From NCBI GenBank assembly GCA_963930645.1, contig OZ005652.1, positions 323,792,738-323,856,737 on the forward strand: a DNA stretch of 64,000 bases, read 5' to 3'. Positions 34,373 through 46,262 of the stretch are shown here, one piece after another (the first letter of the stretch is position 1; each line of letters opens with the position of its first letter). This stretch comes from Salticus scenicus (Eukaryota; Arthropoda; Arachnida; Araneae; Salticidae). The notes below the pieces were generated by a model, which saw only the letters and a program-made list of their open reading frames with translations, made no database searches and had not been told where the DNA came from. The position numbers were made by a program, and so were the translations under genes.

Positions 34373-34725
34373 AAAATGTGCAAGTAAGATATAGATCGTT
34401 GTGGTTTGTCCTCTCGTCGTTCTGCGATAGACCATGGATCAGTTGAGACAACAGCCCCAGCAGCTATAGGTCTCAAAGAAAACCCCCAACAACAACAACA
34501 ACAACAACAACTACTTATTGCTAGTTCATGTTATTAAATTATGTTAAATTTACATTCGTATTAATTTTCAACGTTACATGACGACGAATTGATAACTTTT
34601 GAAAGAAATTATTCCCGGAGATTAGGAACAGTGTAAACATTCGACCATCGCCACCACTAAACCTAACGACTTATTATGTTTGGAAAGATTGGTAAGAATG
34701 GTGTAAACAATTTGAATGGTATTGA

Positions 34726-35238
34726 ACTGTGATCGAATTTTATAAAAAGCCAGATAAAGTTCAATTAGCTTTGTTTATTTCAGCTATTGGTCATGAAGCG
34801 GTAAACATTTATAATACTTTTACCGATGATAAAAAGAACAATTTGAATGTTTTAATTGAAGCGTTTCAAAAATACCTCGCGCCAAAAATTAATATTACGT
34901 ATGAAAGACTTTTGTTTAACAAGATTTTTCAAAGTGAAAATGAAAAATTTGATGATTTTCTTACAGAATTACTAAGCAAAATTAAATCCTGTTAGTTTGA
35001 TACTTTACATGACAGTTTAGTGACTGATAGAATTGTTATTGGTATTTACAGTGATACCGATCGTGAGAAATTACTGGCTGAAGATGATTTAAACAAACAA
35101 ACTCTTCATGGTAAATTATGCACGCGATGCAAAACCTCTCACAAAAAGTTTGAATGTTTGGCTTATAAAAAGCAATGTTTTTCCTGCTGTAAAGAAGGCC
35201 ATTTTAGCAGTTGTTGTTCTTTGAAGAAAAAAAGGTAG
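34726..35238 (+). pseudogene. Gypsy Gag remnant
   Basis: TVIEFYKKPDKVQLALFISAIGHEAVNIYNTF is replaced here by its readable parts: KKPDKVQLALFISAIG and EAVNIYNTF are typical of Ty3/gypsy (mag/mdg-like) capsid proteins, followed by LIEAFQKYLAPKINITYERL and FDDFLTELLSKI. A TAG at 34993-34995 breaks the frame before FDTLHDSLVTDRIVIGIY, which is the conserved capsid C-terminus. CTRCKTSHKKFECLAY and CFSCCKEGHFSSCC are the zinc-knuckle stretch. It ends at TAG (35236-35238). Upstream, PPLNLT-like codons near 34660 mark the Gag N-terminal region, which is also broken by stops. Confidence 0.82.
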
Positions 35239-35299
35239 CTACAGTAAATAGCTCATTTAGCGAAGATAATAAAAATTCAAACTTGTTACTAGTAGTATA

Positions 35300-35556
35300 G
35301 CCAATAATCTAAAATCTGGTGATTGGTATGAAAGGGCTGAGTTTGAGAACAAGTATAAATTGAAATTCAAATTGGATATGGGTGCTTAATATAATGTCCT
35401 GTCATATTCTTTGGCTAAGAATGCAAATTTAAATATTAAATGTTCTGACGTACAGTCATTGATGTAATTTTCTAATCATAAAATAAAAGTAGCTGGTGAA
35501 GCTTATGCAAAGTTGAACGTTAAAAAGGAGACATATATTGCTAGATTTATAATAAT
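35300..35556 (+). pseudogene. Gypsy protease remnant
   Basis: KLKFKLDMGA with a stop immediately after it, then YNVLSYSLAKNANL, matches the gypsy retropepsin D-x-G-A active site followed by its NVL strand. Two stops (TAA about 35387, TAA about 35465) break it, then HKIKVAGEAYAKLNVKKE continues. The frame is cut at 35,557 by the MITE insertion. Confidence 0.7.
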
Positions 35557-35557
35557 A

Positions 35558-36166
35558 CAGTGAAACTTGAATAATTCGAAATTCTGGATAATTCGAACTT
35601 TTCACTCGGTCCCTTGAGTTTTGTATTAAAATAATGTTAAAACATCGTGGATAATTCGAATTTTTCATACGATTACCTTTAAAATATTACTATAAAATTT
35701 GTTCCCGAGATTTTTCTCAGCTAATATATTTTAAGTCTTTCAAAAGAAGGATAAGGAAATACAAGAGAAGCCCCTAACTAGTGCATCAGAAGATATGGTG
35801 CATATACATGAACTTCGAGGTTTTTTTAAATTGAAAGTCATGTATAATGTAGAAGATTCTATTTTTGTATCAAGTCATATGCTATGACACAAAGATTGTA
35901 CTTAAAGAAGAATTAAAAATATCTGACTATTTTTAAAAAAGTGTTAAATAATTAAGCTCTTAAAAAATATTGATTTAATGCGAGGGGGGGGGGGGGGTGT
36001 AGCAGTATTCTTAGATTTAAAGTTTATGTGTTAAATCTTTGATCGTAGAGTTTTAATTTTTTAATTTATCTCCTTTTTTTGACAAAATAGTATATGTAAT
36101 TCGAATTTTTGGATATTTCGAATTTTTTTCTGGTCCCTTCAACTTTGAATTATCCAAGTTCAACTG
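35558..36166. mobile_element. 609-bp pogo-like non-autonomous element
   Basis: Ends CAGTGAAACTTGAATAATTCGAA and TTGAATTATCCAAGTTCAACTG are inverted repeats, with TA on both sides (35556-35557, 36167-36168). The (A)ATTCGAA blocks recur inside both ends. It contains a G run at about 35983-35996 and no transposase. The interrupted gypsy protease-linker frame continues outside both ends. Confidence 0.85.
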
Positions 36167-36299
36167 TAGAAGAAATGTTGCAACCTATTTTAGGAAAAGA
36201 TTCATGTGAAGAAATATGTGTAAACAGTATTGGATTAACAGAAATTTTTTTTAACGCCAGCACTACTGAATGAGAAATAGGCTGAAGAATTTTTCATTT

Positions 36300-37530
36300 G
36301 ACATAGATTTAATAGATGACCCTAAGCTTGAAATATTCCCTGCCAGAGGGAATTTAAAACTGCGTTCAAGCGAAATGTGCTCGTTTAAAGTTTATTTATT
36401 TATTTTTAAAACTAGAATGAAGTAATAATTGTTATTAAAATACTGGCAACACGGCATTTTGTGTTGTTTTTCCGCTCTCCACTGTTCTGCTGGTAGTCAA
36501 AAGAAGATGTTTATGATAATGTCAATGAGGTATGTAAACTAATTTTTTTAACACTCACTTAAGTTCTTAGAAAAATCAATTTGTGCTACAAAACAATAAC
36601 TGATGACTATTGACAATAGACAAAAAAAAAAAAAAAAATCAATAGTGCATGTTTGAATGCAATTTAAAACAAAACTGCAGGCGAACGCATCTAAAATTGT
36701 CAAATAATTTATTGTTTTTGCTATATAATTTTTTTTTTATGTTCAGTGCTATTCATATATACCTAATAATTTAATAGTCTAGTGCAATTGTATTATTTTT
36801 CATTAGCATGTGTTCAGTTTCTGCTTTTATTGTGTGTGTTGGTTGTATATGTATGTCTTGGGCCTTTCAGAAACGACTAGTAATGATTTTGATAAAAGTT
36901 TGGGATTAAGTTTTTATTTTTCGTAGGGGGGGGGGGAATCAATAAGATATGTTCTCTTCTAAATGAAAAATAGTGCTCACTATTAAACTTTTATCTGATG
37001 GTTGCAAAATATTGCAGAAATTGGGTTACTTGTAAATAAATATAACGATTTTGATGAAAATTGGAGGTTAAGGTTTTTTTTTTTTTTTTTTTTTTTTTTA
37101 TGAAATATTGCTTGAACCGAACCCCAGTAGCAGAATTTTTTCTGTCAATCTGCGACAACTATTTACGTTTTAGAAAATAATCTGCAGCATAATTTCACAA
37201 TGAGTTACGGGAAAAAAAAAACAGATTCAGTAAGCATATTTTTATCACAAGTTTGCATTTATCTAATGTTATTAATCTGTCAGATATGTCAAAGCATTGT
37301 AGTTATAGAATTTCCATTACATATATAGCTAGATAAAGAGTTAGCATTAGCAATTATCTTTCATATTGTATAAGAACTACTATTTTGTTTATGATTTTGT
37401 TCATACTGAATCAAGTAAAATACTTACAGGAGACTTTAAACATTAAAATTAATGCAACTTTCTAAAATGTTCTTATTCCTGTGTAACCAGATGAAGGGAC
37501 ATTAAGACGTATAAACTTTCTTTTATCAAC
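36300..37530. other. AT-rich region with G and T runs
   Basis: No supported gene. G run at about 36925-36935 and T run at about 37076-37100. The 36,890-37,140 part shares words (TTGATGAAAATT, AAATATTGCAGAAA) with the diverged repeats at 41.7-42.4 kb. Confidence 0.5.
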
Positions 37531-37531
37531 A

Positions 37532-37819
37532 CACTGTAAAAAATAAGTTCTTAATAATAAGTATATATTGTCTCAAAATAGCCCCGAAACAATATATACT
37601 TAAATTTGAAAACCCATGTACTTATTTTTGATTTTGAGTATATTGACATGCTCAAAAATGGGGTTGACCAATAAGAATCCCAATATCCCCATGTTTGGCA
37701 TGTCAATGTACACAAAAATGAGTACACGAGTTTTCGAATTTAAGTATATATATATATATTGTTTTGGGGCTATTTTGAGACAATATATACTTATTTTTAA
37801 GAACCTATTTTTTACAGTG
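37532..37819. mobile_element. 288-bp palindromic MITE
   Basis: Starts CACTGTAAAAAATA and ends TATTTTTTACAGTG; the two halves stay complementary inwards for about 130 nt (AAGTATATATTGTCTCAAAATAGCCCC against GGGGCTATTTTGAGACAATATATACTT). The central part is about 20-40 nt. Flanking CA dinucleotides on both sides could be a 2-bp duplication but may be chance. Superfamily undetermined. Confidence 0.8.
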
Positions 37820-38017
37820 CAATTACAGTTTGTTCGTCATTTCCATCTGTACATCTTAATTGCATTTTGCTCACCTTCTCAATGACCGAGTCCCAATTTT
37901 CACAGAAAATTTGTAATACTGCAATTGAAACTGTATTTAACCCATTAGGTGCCAAAGCTCCCACTGCAGGAACATTTAATTATGAATTTTTTTTCTCTAC
38001 AATAATTAAGATAAATA

Positions 38018-40024
38018 CAGTAGAGAGTCAAAAATCTGCATAGCTTGGGACCAGAGGTTGTGTGGATTTTAGGATTTGGCAGATTAATGATTATCACTTT
38101 TACTAATGAAAGCAGAATATTATTCAAACTAAACACACACTAACGAATAGTGACACAATTTCACTTGAATATTAAATTATTAGGAACACAGGGTTGCCAA
38201 CTGCTCCGATTTCTGCGGAGTTTCTCTGAAAAAATTTAAAAACTCCGCAATTCCGCAAAGTAATGTTTATGCTCCGCAAATTCAGTCTTGACCACTTTAC
38301 TAAATATTTTTTATTAAATACATAAAACTGAATAGTGGCAGACACCGAAAAAAAAAAAAAAAAAAACTATTTTTCTTTTTTCTTTCTTTTTTTTTTTTTT
38401 TGAAGAACCACACGCTTCACCGTACAATACTCATAAATAAATAGTAAAGAAAAAGAAAGAAAGAAAGAAAACATTCTAGTGCTAGGCATTGCGTAATCGA
38501 AATATTGCTGACTCAGAACGGGAACAAGTATTTGTTTACATTAGCTAAGAGAGTGTTTAATTAAAACCACAAGCTGAAAGGGGGGGAAGAAAGAAACCGA
38601 ATGCTATGGTTATGCGGTGTTTTGATTTTCATTTAAACTATATCAATGTTTCAGTTATCTTAATGCTTAATAGGTCTTTAAAAAAATTGTTTATTTTAAT
38701 TATTTATCGATAAAAATAATGGATTCAAAGCTACTGAACTTTAAGGCCGATTGACAACGCTTTATTTAAGATTTATTTGAAATAATTATTCATTTATTTT
38801 ATCATTCACTTAAAGCATTAATGATTTATTATTATATCTTCATTTGTATCTGGGGGGGGGAGGGGGAATAAGTAAACAAATTATGACCAATAATCTGCAA
38901 AATTCTAAAGTTTACAAAACATATGGTCCCAAGCTATGCAGATTAGAGGGAGTTGACTCAAAGATGAGATCATTTACATATTTACATGAATATCAGAGAT
39001 TTCGTTTTTAGATTTTTATGTGATAGTATAATAATTATTTTGACATTCATGAAAATTATTGGAAATTTAATTTTTTCTTCCCCTTCGTGCTTTTTTTTTT
39101 TTTTTTTATGTAACTGAATAATCTTCTTTCATATATTGTCTTTATTTATGTATGGAAAATATGCCATTATGCAAAAAACAAATTACTTTTGGGGTTTTAA
39201 GCTTATATTCAGACTTAATCACATTTCCCATTCTTATCTTTCTTCACTGTTTTGCTAAATATATTTGATTATCAATAAATATTTCTTAATTTCATATTAT
39301 TGTTGTTAATTTATGTTTGTTAGTGGTTTCTTTCTTTCTTTCTTTTTTTTTTTTTTTTTTTTTTTTTTAATGTATTTTTTAAATTGCTCCTCAAAGTAGC
39401 CAAAATGCTCCTCAAAATTTCTCTGAATAATCCTCAAACTGTTTTTGAAAAGTTGGCAACCCTGGGTATATCAGAGTAGCACTGAACATTAAAAGAATGT
39501 ACGTAACACAAATAATAAATAAAAATGAAATTTGTCAAATTTCGATAAAATCTATTCACATGTAGTTTGTTTTCAAAACTACACTTGTACGTATACATCA
39601 TTGGGATTGGGATTTTCTTCACCCCCCCTTCTTCCCCCTGTATATTATAAATTGTCATTTATTCTTATTTTGTAACACAAATTTATTGTTTTAAGAATTT
39701 AAGTTAATTCTTTCATATGGTTATGTCTTCATCAGATAACATTTTTTAAAATTATTTTGTTATTGTATAACTTGTTGATGGATTTAATGTACTGTCAATA
39801 ATTTAATTATCAGTAACTTGGTTCTGATAGTCTTTTATGTTATTAATTTTCTTTTATAATCATAAAATGCAAGTACACAATCTGCATTCGAGATCATTTT
39901 TAAAAATTCTGATTTGCAGTTTGTAATTTACTAATAGTGAATTTTATTGTTTATATATTTGACAAGCTGTGTGGATTTGAGACTTTGGTGGATTTTAGGC
40001 CGGCGGATTTCTTGCTCTCTACTG
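38018..40024. mobile_element. Composite region bounded by pogo-like ends
   Basis: Left end CAGTAGAGAGTC and right end GCTCTCTACTG are inverted repeats flanked by TA (38016-38017, 40025-40026). Both ends also share a TGTGTGGATTT..TTAGG phrase. A third pogo-like end, TGCAGATTAGAGGGAGTTGACT at about 38936-38957, lies inside and pairs with the left part (AATCTGCATAGCTTGGGACC against GGTCCCAAGCTATGCAGATT), so at least two related elements are nested or recombined here. No transposase was seen. Confidence 0.6.
38189..39464. mobile_element. Possible hAT-like insertion
   Basis: CAGGGTTGCCAACT at 38189 and AGTTGGCAACCCTG ending at 39464 form a 14-bp perfect inverted terminal repeat. CTCCGCAA/CTCCTCAAA-type words recur near both ends. 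The 8-nt flanks (TAGGAACA, GGTATATC) do not match, so either the duplication has decayed or the pair is not one element. No coding sequence. Confidence 0.5.
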
Positions 40025-40659
40025 TATATATTTTTATTTTTTACATTGAACGTTGAAGTGCCTAGCTTCGCTGGTAATTTTTTCAAAAGGTTTGTAATGC
40101 AAATTGTATTTTTATTTATTTATTTTTTTAATTATTCAAATAAAATCATCTGTTTCTAAGAAGAGAAAATTGCTAAAAATAACTTATTATTCAAGTGCAG
40201 GGGTTTAAAATGATGGATATTGATTAAAAAATTCATTTCTTAAATTGTAACAAACAGGGATAAAAAAAATTTAAAAGAGTTATGCAGTTTATCAACATCC
40301 ATTAGGTGCCATGTCTCCCATTTTGGAAGTATATCATATCTTTGAACAAAATAACTTATTTTAAGGTTATATATGATTAGGAATGCATTTTGTAACAAAA
40401 GCGTACGAAAATGCAAAATTTTTGAGTGAGATAAATATAGCGGGGGTTAAGTAACTTAATGGGTTATGCAACATCATTGAGTTAAGTAACTTAATAAACA
40501 CAGGTATTTTCTTTGACAGCTCAATAAGACTTTCAAATAAAACCTGTGATCTTTTCAGATCCAATTTCTTTTTTTGTAGTGCTAGCGATCCATTTATAAA
40601 AATACTGATATTCAAACAAAAGTGTGTCAAGATCATCAAATTTTGAAATCGATACAAAA

Positions 40660-41700
40660 TCTAGTCTATATTCAAAGGTGCAATAAAAAAAATTACATGA
40701 GTAGTGAGTGATATTGAACAATTCTACCTCTAAATAGGTTCTGCAATTTAATGAAGCAAATTTAAACAGAATTATGATAGTTATGCTGCATATGGAGAAA
40801 GAATGGGAATCTTCTGAAGGGAACTTCATTAACGATCGGTAGCAAATGCTAAAAAGGGGGGGGGGGGTCCCAAAAAATTATATGAATGAGAGATATTGAA
40901 CAATTCTATTTCTTTATAGGTTTCAGAATCTAATAAAGTAAGCTTAAAATGAACATTGACATTTATACTCTGGATGGAAGAAGATTGGAAATTACAATGC
41001 TTCGATGGAGCGTTTCATTGCTGATCGTTAGTGGAGAGGGGGGGGGGGTTGTAAAGCAAATATACAAGTGAGAAATAGTAAGCAATTATACTTTTTTTTT
41101 TAGGTTTTGGAATCTAAGTAAATAAGTTTAAAAAGAACGTTGAGATTTATGTAGCAGATGAAGATTTGAAATCGTAAGAATTCCACGAGCCGTTTGATTG
41201 TTGATCGTAAGGGGGGGGGGAGGGGGTCACAAAAAATTACATGAATGAGAGATATTGAATAATTTTACTTCTTTATAGGTTCTAGAATTTAATAAAGTAT
41301 CTTTAAAATGAATATTGACATTTATGCTGTGGATGGAGAAAGCTTAAAAATTACAACGCTTTGATTTTGTGGAACGTTCAATCACCAATCGTTAGTCGGA
41401 GGGGGGTGGGGGAGAGTAAATATTGAATAATTCTACTCTTATATGTTCTGAAATCTAATTAAGTAAGTGTTAAAAAATATTGATATTTATGTTACTGGCG
41501 GGGGGGGGGGATGGAAATCGCAAGGATTTCCTGATCTGTTTGATAGCCGATCGTTAATAGGGGGTAAGGGGGAGGGGTCACAAAAAAATTATATGAGTGA
41601 GAAATATTGAACAATTTTACCTCTCTATAGGTTCTAGAATTTAATAAAGCGTGTTTAAAATGAATATTGACATTTATGTTGTGAATGGAAAAAGATAGAA
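40660..41700. repeat. Tandem array of ~180-bp monomers with G-runs
   Basis: Phrases ATGAGTGAGAGATATTGAACAATT, TTTATAGGTT(C/T)(C/T)(A/G)GAAT(C/T)TAATAAAGTA, AATGAACATTGACATTTAT and GATCGTTAGT recur about every 175-187 bp, each monomer containing a run of 8-13 G (about 40855, 41039, 41211, 41400, 41500, 41558). Five to six copies. Confidence 0.85.
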
Positions 41701-42440
41701 AATCGCTATCTTTCCTGCCAAAATCGGGAGATTTGGAATTTCTGCATAATGCTGATTTGGAAATAATCTGCAGACTAAAAAAAAATCTGCGATGTAACGT
41801 ATGTCGCGCGTCTTGCATTTTCTGCTATGGGGGCTTGAACATATCCTCGTCTTCAAGAAAATTATTATTCCCTGTTAACATTATATCTGCTGTTTGCAAA
41901 TTTTGATAGAATTAGGGTTTACTCAGTAATGGATTTAAAAATTTTGAAAGATTGGGCTTTAGGGTTTTTTATGGTAAAAAATTGCTTCAACTTATTTTCA
42001 TTTTCAGAAAAATTTGCATTCGCTGCTAACATTTTATTAGTCTGTTCCAAAATATAGCAGTTGATTTACTCAGAAATTGAAATGGATTTAATGATTTCGA
42101 TAAAAAAATTAGCTTTAAAGGTTTTTTGCGATGAGAAATCCATCTGGTTTATCCTTTTTTTCGTAAAGATTAGCATTTACTATTAACCCTCGTCTGTGAC
42201 AAAATATGGCAGAAACTTTATATTCTTTGAAGTTACTTGAATGATTTTGTTTAAAATTTAGATTTAAGAGCTTTTTGTGTTTACAATTCAATCTGAATTG
42301 CCACCTCTTCAGGATAATTAGTGTTCACTAGTAACTCGTGCTTTGCCCTGATAAAAACTTGCAGATACTTACTTTTTTTTTTAAGTACTTGAATGATTTA
42401 AAAAAAAATTATTTGTGAAATTTTTTATATTAATAGAAAG
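41700..42440. repeat. Strongly diverged tandem repeats, ~130-150 bp
   Basis: Words such as AAATATAGCAG/AAATATGGCAGAAA, TTTTTATGGTAAAAAATTGC/TTTTTGCGATGAGAAATCC, and AAGATTAGCATTTACTATTAACCC/AATTAGTGTTCACTAGTAACTCG recur. Related to the 36.9-37.1 kb stretch. No coding sequence. Confidence 0.5.
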
Positions 42441-43779
42441 GGGGGTTCAGGGGGTCTCCCACCTGTCAAGTAAAAATATTTTTTGTAGTTGCTAAATTTA
42501 ATTGTTTTAATATGAAATTTAATTTAATTTTACAAGCATACCATGATTGAGATGAAAATATTGTAGTTAGTTGTTTTCAGTTTGAAATTCAGTTTGTGAT
42601 TTGAAAAAAAAAAAAAAAAAACAAGTGCATAATTCTGTACTGATAAGTATAAAGGATTTAAGTCCATATTTTTGATTTTTCAGGAGACGAAAAATAAAGT
42701 TAAACTAACTAAAAACTAATCAGAAGAATCAATTAGGAAAAAGGGATTATGTTGATTTATACCCTTTATACTGTTCAGTGATTATCAACCTTCATTTAAT
42801 AAAGGGGAAAAATTGAATTAAATAGTTTATACAAATATTAAAATTCTAAATTTCTGACTTAAATCTTTTTTTACCAATGGATTTTCTCAAAGACTAAATG
42901 ACATGGATTTAAATCCTTTATACCAATCGATAGAGAATTTTTTTCTGGGTCTGACTATGTACTTAACTCAAAATCGACATTTTTGGACTTAAATCCTTCA
43001 TACTTATCAGTACAGAATTAAAAATGGCATTGATTTATGAAAATACCATTTTGGCACCATTTTGAAAAAATCGCCAACCCGTAGACAATACATATCATCC
43101 TATGTTACTTCTGCACTTACAGAAGATTCTTTTGATTTTAGATTTTGTTAGAACTATTTATTCTATGTTAAATTTTTACATTTAATTTTATCAGGTGTTT
43201 GGTCTGAGTAACATTTGGGAAAAAAAAAAAAAAAAAACTGCATACAAACCCAAAATATCTGAAAAATTCGTCATGCGGCGACTAAGCTGTGGCAAGGCGT
43301 GAGATTCCGTCAGGATCATTGCTAATTTCAACTTCCCCCTCCCCCCCCTTCAAACATCAAAATTATTCCTATATATATTCTGTTTATTATATTGTATAAC
43401 ACATTTTGTTAGGAATCTATGTAAATAAAGAGAAGTGTCTGTCAGACCTACAAAACGTGGCAGATGGGTACCTGAGACCCTGCAGGTGTACACCTGATCG
43501 AGTTTTTTAGAATTTCGAATTGGAATTTTTAAAATTAATTTCTTTCCAATTTTAAATAATCGCTTCTATGTTTCATTTTTATAAATTTTATTTTTTTGTT
43601 TTAATCGTCTGCATATCTCCGCAACAGCTATTACCTATGCAATTTATTTTTCATTTATTTAATTAATTTATTTGAAGACAAAATCTTTTTTCTTTATTAT
43701 TATTATTATATTTATTGGAAATCAAATGGTAATGCTGTAAATTTTTATAGTGTAACAACTTTGTATTTTTCATTTTTAA
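42441..43779. other. AT-rich region, no supported gene
   Basis: Repeated ACTTAAATCCTT(T/C)ATAC phrases near 42650-43020 suggest a short decayed tandem repeat; poly-A near 42604-42620 and 43222-43238. Confidence 0.45.
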
Positions 43780-45560
43780 CCGACTTCAAAAAGAAGGAAG
43801 GTTCTCAATTCAAACCGTATGTTTTTTTTATGTTTGTTAGCTCATAACTTCTGAACGGATGCTCCGATTTTGATACTTTTTGTTTTGTTGAAAAGGTCTT
43901 GGTCTGAAATAGGTCCCATTGTAATATCTTTACGATCAAAGAAAATACAGGGTGCCCCAAAAAAACAGTCCCAACTCTTTTAACTCCTAAACGGCTGCAA
44001 CTATAGTGATAAAAATGGTATGTAAATATAGCAAAGTGGCCATGCAGTACAAGGTTAAACCGCTTGTAGCGCCACCTGGTGCAAAATAGCGGAGTTAGTG
44101 TTCCTATCTTGAAAACGGTTCCAGAATAAAAAGTGAATTATAAAGTTGAAGAGTATCATCGATTTAGTACAAAAAGAGAGTTTAGACATTCATGCTAGCG
44201 TTCCTATCTTGGAAACGGTTCAAGACAGGGGGAAAAAGTGAATTATAAAATTGCAGAGCATCATCGATTTAGTACGAAAAGATAGTCCAGACATTGATGC
44301 TAAAAATACAAGGCTAAAAACGTGCATTTGTTTGTTCGCAATTTCTTACACTATGCACACTTGAGCTACTATGCACACGTTGTAGCGTAGCTGGTGAGAC
44401 ATACGCTATATAGTTCAAAATACGGTTACTTGATAATTTTTGTTTTGTTTGAAGATCTTGGTCTGAAGTAGGTCCCATTTTAATATCTTTACAATCTAAA
44501 AAAGAAAATAAAACGCCATCTGGTGAAAAACAGCGGAATTAGCGCTCCTATCTCAAAAACGGTTCAAGATGGGAAAAAAGTCAATTACGAAGTTGTAGAG
44601 CATCATCGATTTACTACAAAAAGACAGTATTTAGACATTATTGCTAAAAATAGAAAGCTTAAAACGTGCAGTTGTTTGTTCGCAATTTCCTACACTGTGC
44701 ACACTTGAACTACGTTGCACAATTTGCAGCGTAAGTGATGACACGTATACTCTGTGGTTCAAAGTTCTGTTACTGTAAGCGGTCACATCGATTAGCGCAA
44801 AGTCGTTTTCAACCAACTTCACAAAGGAGGGTGTTCTTAATTCGAGCTATGTGTTGTTGGTATTTGTAAGCTTATAACTTCGTAAGAGATACTCTAATTA
44901 ACCGACTTCAAAAAGGAGGAAGTTCTCAATTCAAAGCGTATGTTTTTTTGTTTTTGTTTGTTAGTTTATAACTTCTGAACGGATGATCCAATTTTGATAA
45001 TTTTTGTTTTATTGTAAAGGTCTTGGTCTGAAATACGTCCCATTGTAATATCTTTACGATCAAAAGGAAATACAGGGTGCCCAAAAAAGTCAGTCCCGAC
45101 TCTTTTAACTGCTGAACAGCTGCTGCCTAGTCATAAAAGAGGTATGTAGGTATAGTAAAGTGGAGATGTGCTACGCGATTCAACCGCTTACAGCGCCAGC
45201 TGGTGGAAAACAGTGGAGTTAGCGTTCCTATCTCAGAAACGGTTCAAAACAGGGAAAAAAGTGAATTATAAAATTAGAGTATCATCGATTTAGTACGAAA
45301 AGATAGTTTAGACATTAATGCTAAAAACAGAACGCTTAAAACGTGCATTTGTTTGTTCACAATTTCCTGTTTTATGCACACTTGAACGACATTGCATATG
45401 TTGTAGCGTAGCGGGTGACATTTATGCTATGTAAAATTCAATGTATGGTTATTGTAAGCGGTCACATCGATTAACGCATAGACGTTTTAAACCGACTTCA
45501 TAAAGGAAGAGGTTCTCAATACAAACCATGTTTCTCATTGTTGTTGTTGTTGAAATTTGT
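43780..45560. repeat. Arthropod-type ACCGACTTCAAAAAGGAGGAGGTT repeat array
   Basis: AACCGACTTCAAAAAG(A/G)AGGA followed by a GTTCTCAATTC phrase occurs at about 43779, 44899 and 45490, with a related AACCAACTTCACAAAGGAGG at 44811. Each is followed by TTAGCTCATAACTTCTGAACGGATG-like and GTCTTGGTCTGAAATAGGTCCC-like phrases, then ACAGGGTGCCC. Inside, GTTCCTATCT(T/C)(G/A)(A/G)AAACGGTT...ATCATCGATTTA(G/C)TAC(A/G)AAAAGA recurs at least four times. This ACCGACTTCAAAAAGGAGG motif is a familiar dispersed repeat of arthropod genomes. No coding sequence. Confidence 0.8.
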
Positions 45561-46262
45561 TAGCTTTTAACTTCGTACGAGATGATTTAATTTTAATACT
45601 TTTTTTTGTTGTAATGATCTTGGCCTGAAATAGGTTTCATTATGATTTCATTAAGATATAAACAAATTTCAGGATACTCAGAAAAGTCTGTTCTCACTCT
45701 AACTGCTAAACGCATGCAGCTACACTGGTAAAAGCAGTATGTAAGTATCGATGTTGAAATTTCTGGCCGTCAGCTGCAATGCATATTTTGCTCTTTGTTT
45801 GAACTTTACGCTGCGCAATTTCCAGCGCAGCGGGTGACACGTATTCACTGTAAAGTTCAATATATTTATGCCTAACAGAATTTTTGTTACGAATACAGCG
45901 TATCCTTTCTTTACATTTCTAAAGACTTTTTAACTTAACGTATGTTCATTCAATTGATAGTTTTTTGCTCATATCAAATAAAGGCAAGAAAAGTGACACA
46001 ACCTAAAAATGCAGCTTTTCAGAAAATTCAACTTAAATATAACTTAACTAGAATAAAACTGGCACAACTCTCTCTCGAGTGGATAACTTTCTATATGGAG
46101 ATGTAACTTTTTTATTCACATGGGGTGCATTTCATGTATTTTTCAGTGATATAAACTATTTTTTGAGTTATGTCACTTTTCTTGAAAGTTGTGATTCGTG
46201 AAGCTGCCGTCGAACGTCTTTTGGTGTTCTGCTATATGAATAAGTTTTCACTGAAAAGAGAA

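Larger units (their letters stand above)
29216..34511 (+). mobile_element. Full-length I/Jockey-group LINE
   Basis: About 5.3 kb bounded by a perfect 13-bp target duplication, TACTTATTGCTAG (29203-29215 and 34512-34524). It has a 268-bp 5' UTR, ORF1, a 105-bp spacer, ORF2 with one frameshift, a 139-bp 3' UTR and a (CAA)n tail at about 34488-34510. Its coding sequence is clearly GC-richer than the surroundings. ORF2 with an apurinic-type endonuclease, RT and an RNase H domain points to the I/R1/LOA side of the Jockey-I supergroup rather than Jockey proper; exact clade not determined. Confidence 0.95.
34560..36300 (+). mobile_element. Ty3/gypsy retrotransposon fossil (gag to protease)
   Basis: A 5' fragment on the plus strand with degenerate Gag, a CCHC-like region, protease and the start of the protease-RT linker. 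It is split by a pogo-like MITE (35558-36166); after it, the linker resumes with EEMLQPILGKDSCEE-like coding. No LTR or RT was found, and LINE insertion just upstream separates it from any 5' part. Confidence 0.8.

Noticed and set aside
41492..41906. Several open frames on both strands
   Set aside because: They fall in the G-run tandem array and repeat with its period.
43780..45560. Possible conserved ncRNA or gene because of recurring GC-richer phrases
   Set aside because: The phrases are the widely dispersed ACCGACTTCAAAAAGGAGG arthropod repeat arranged in tandem.
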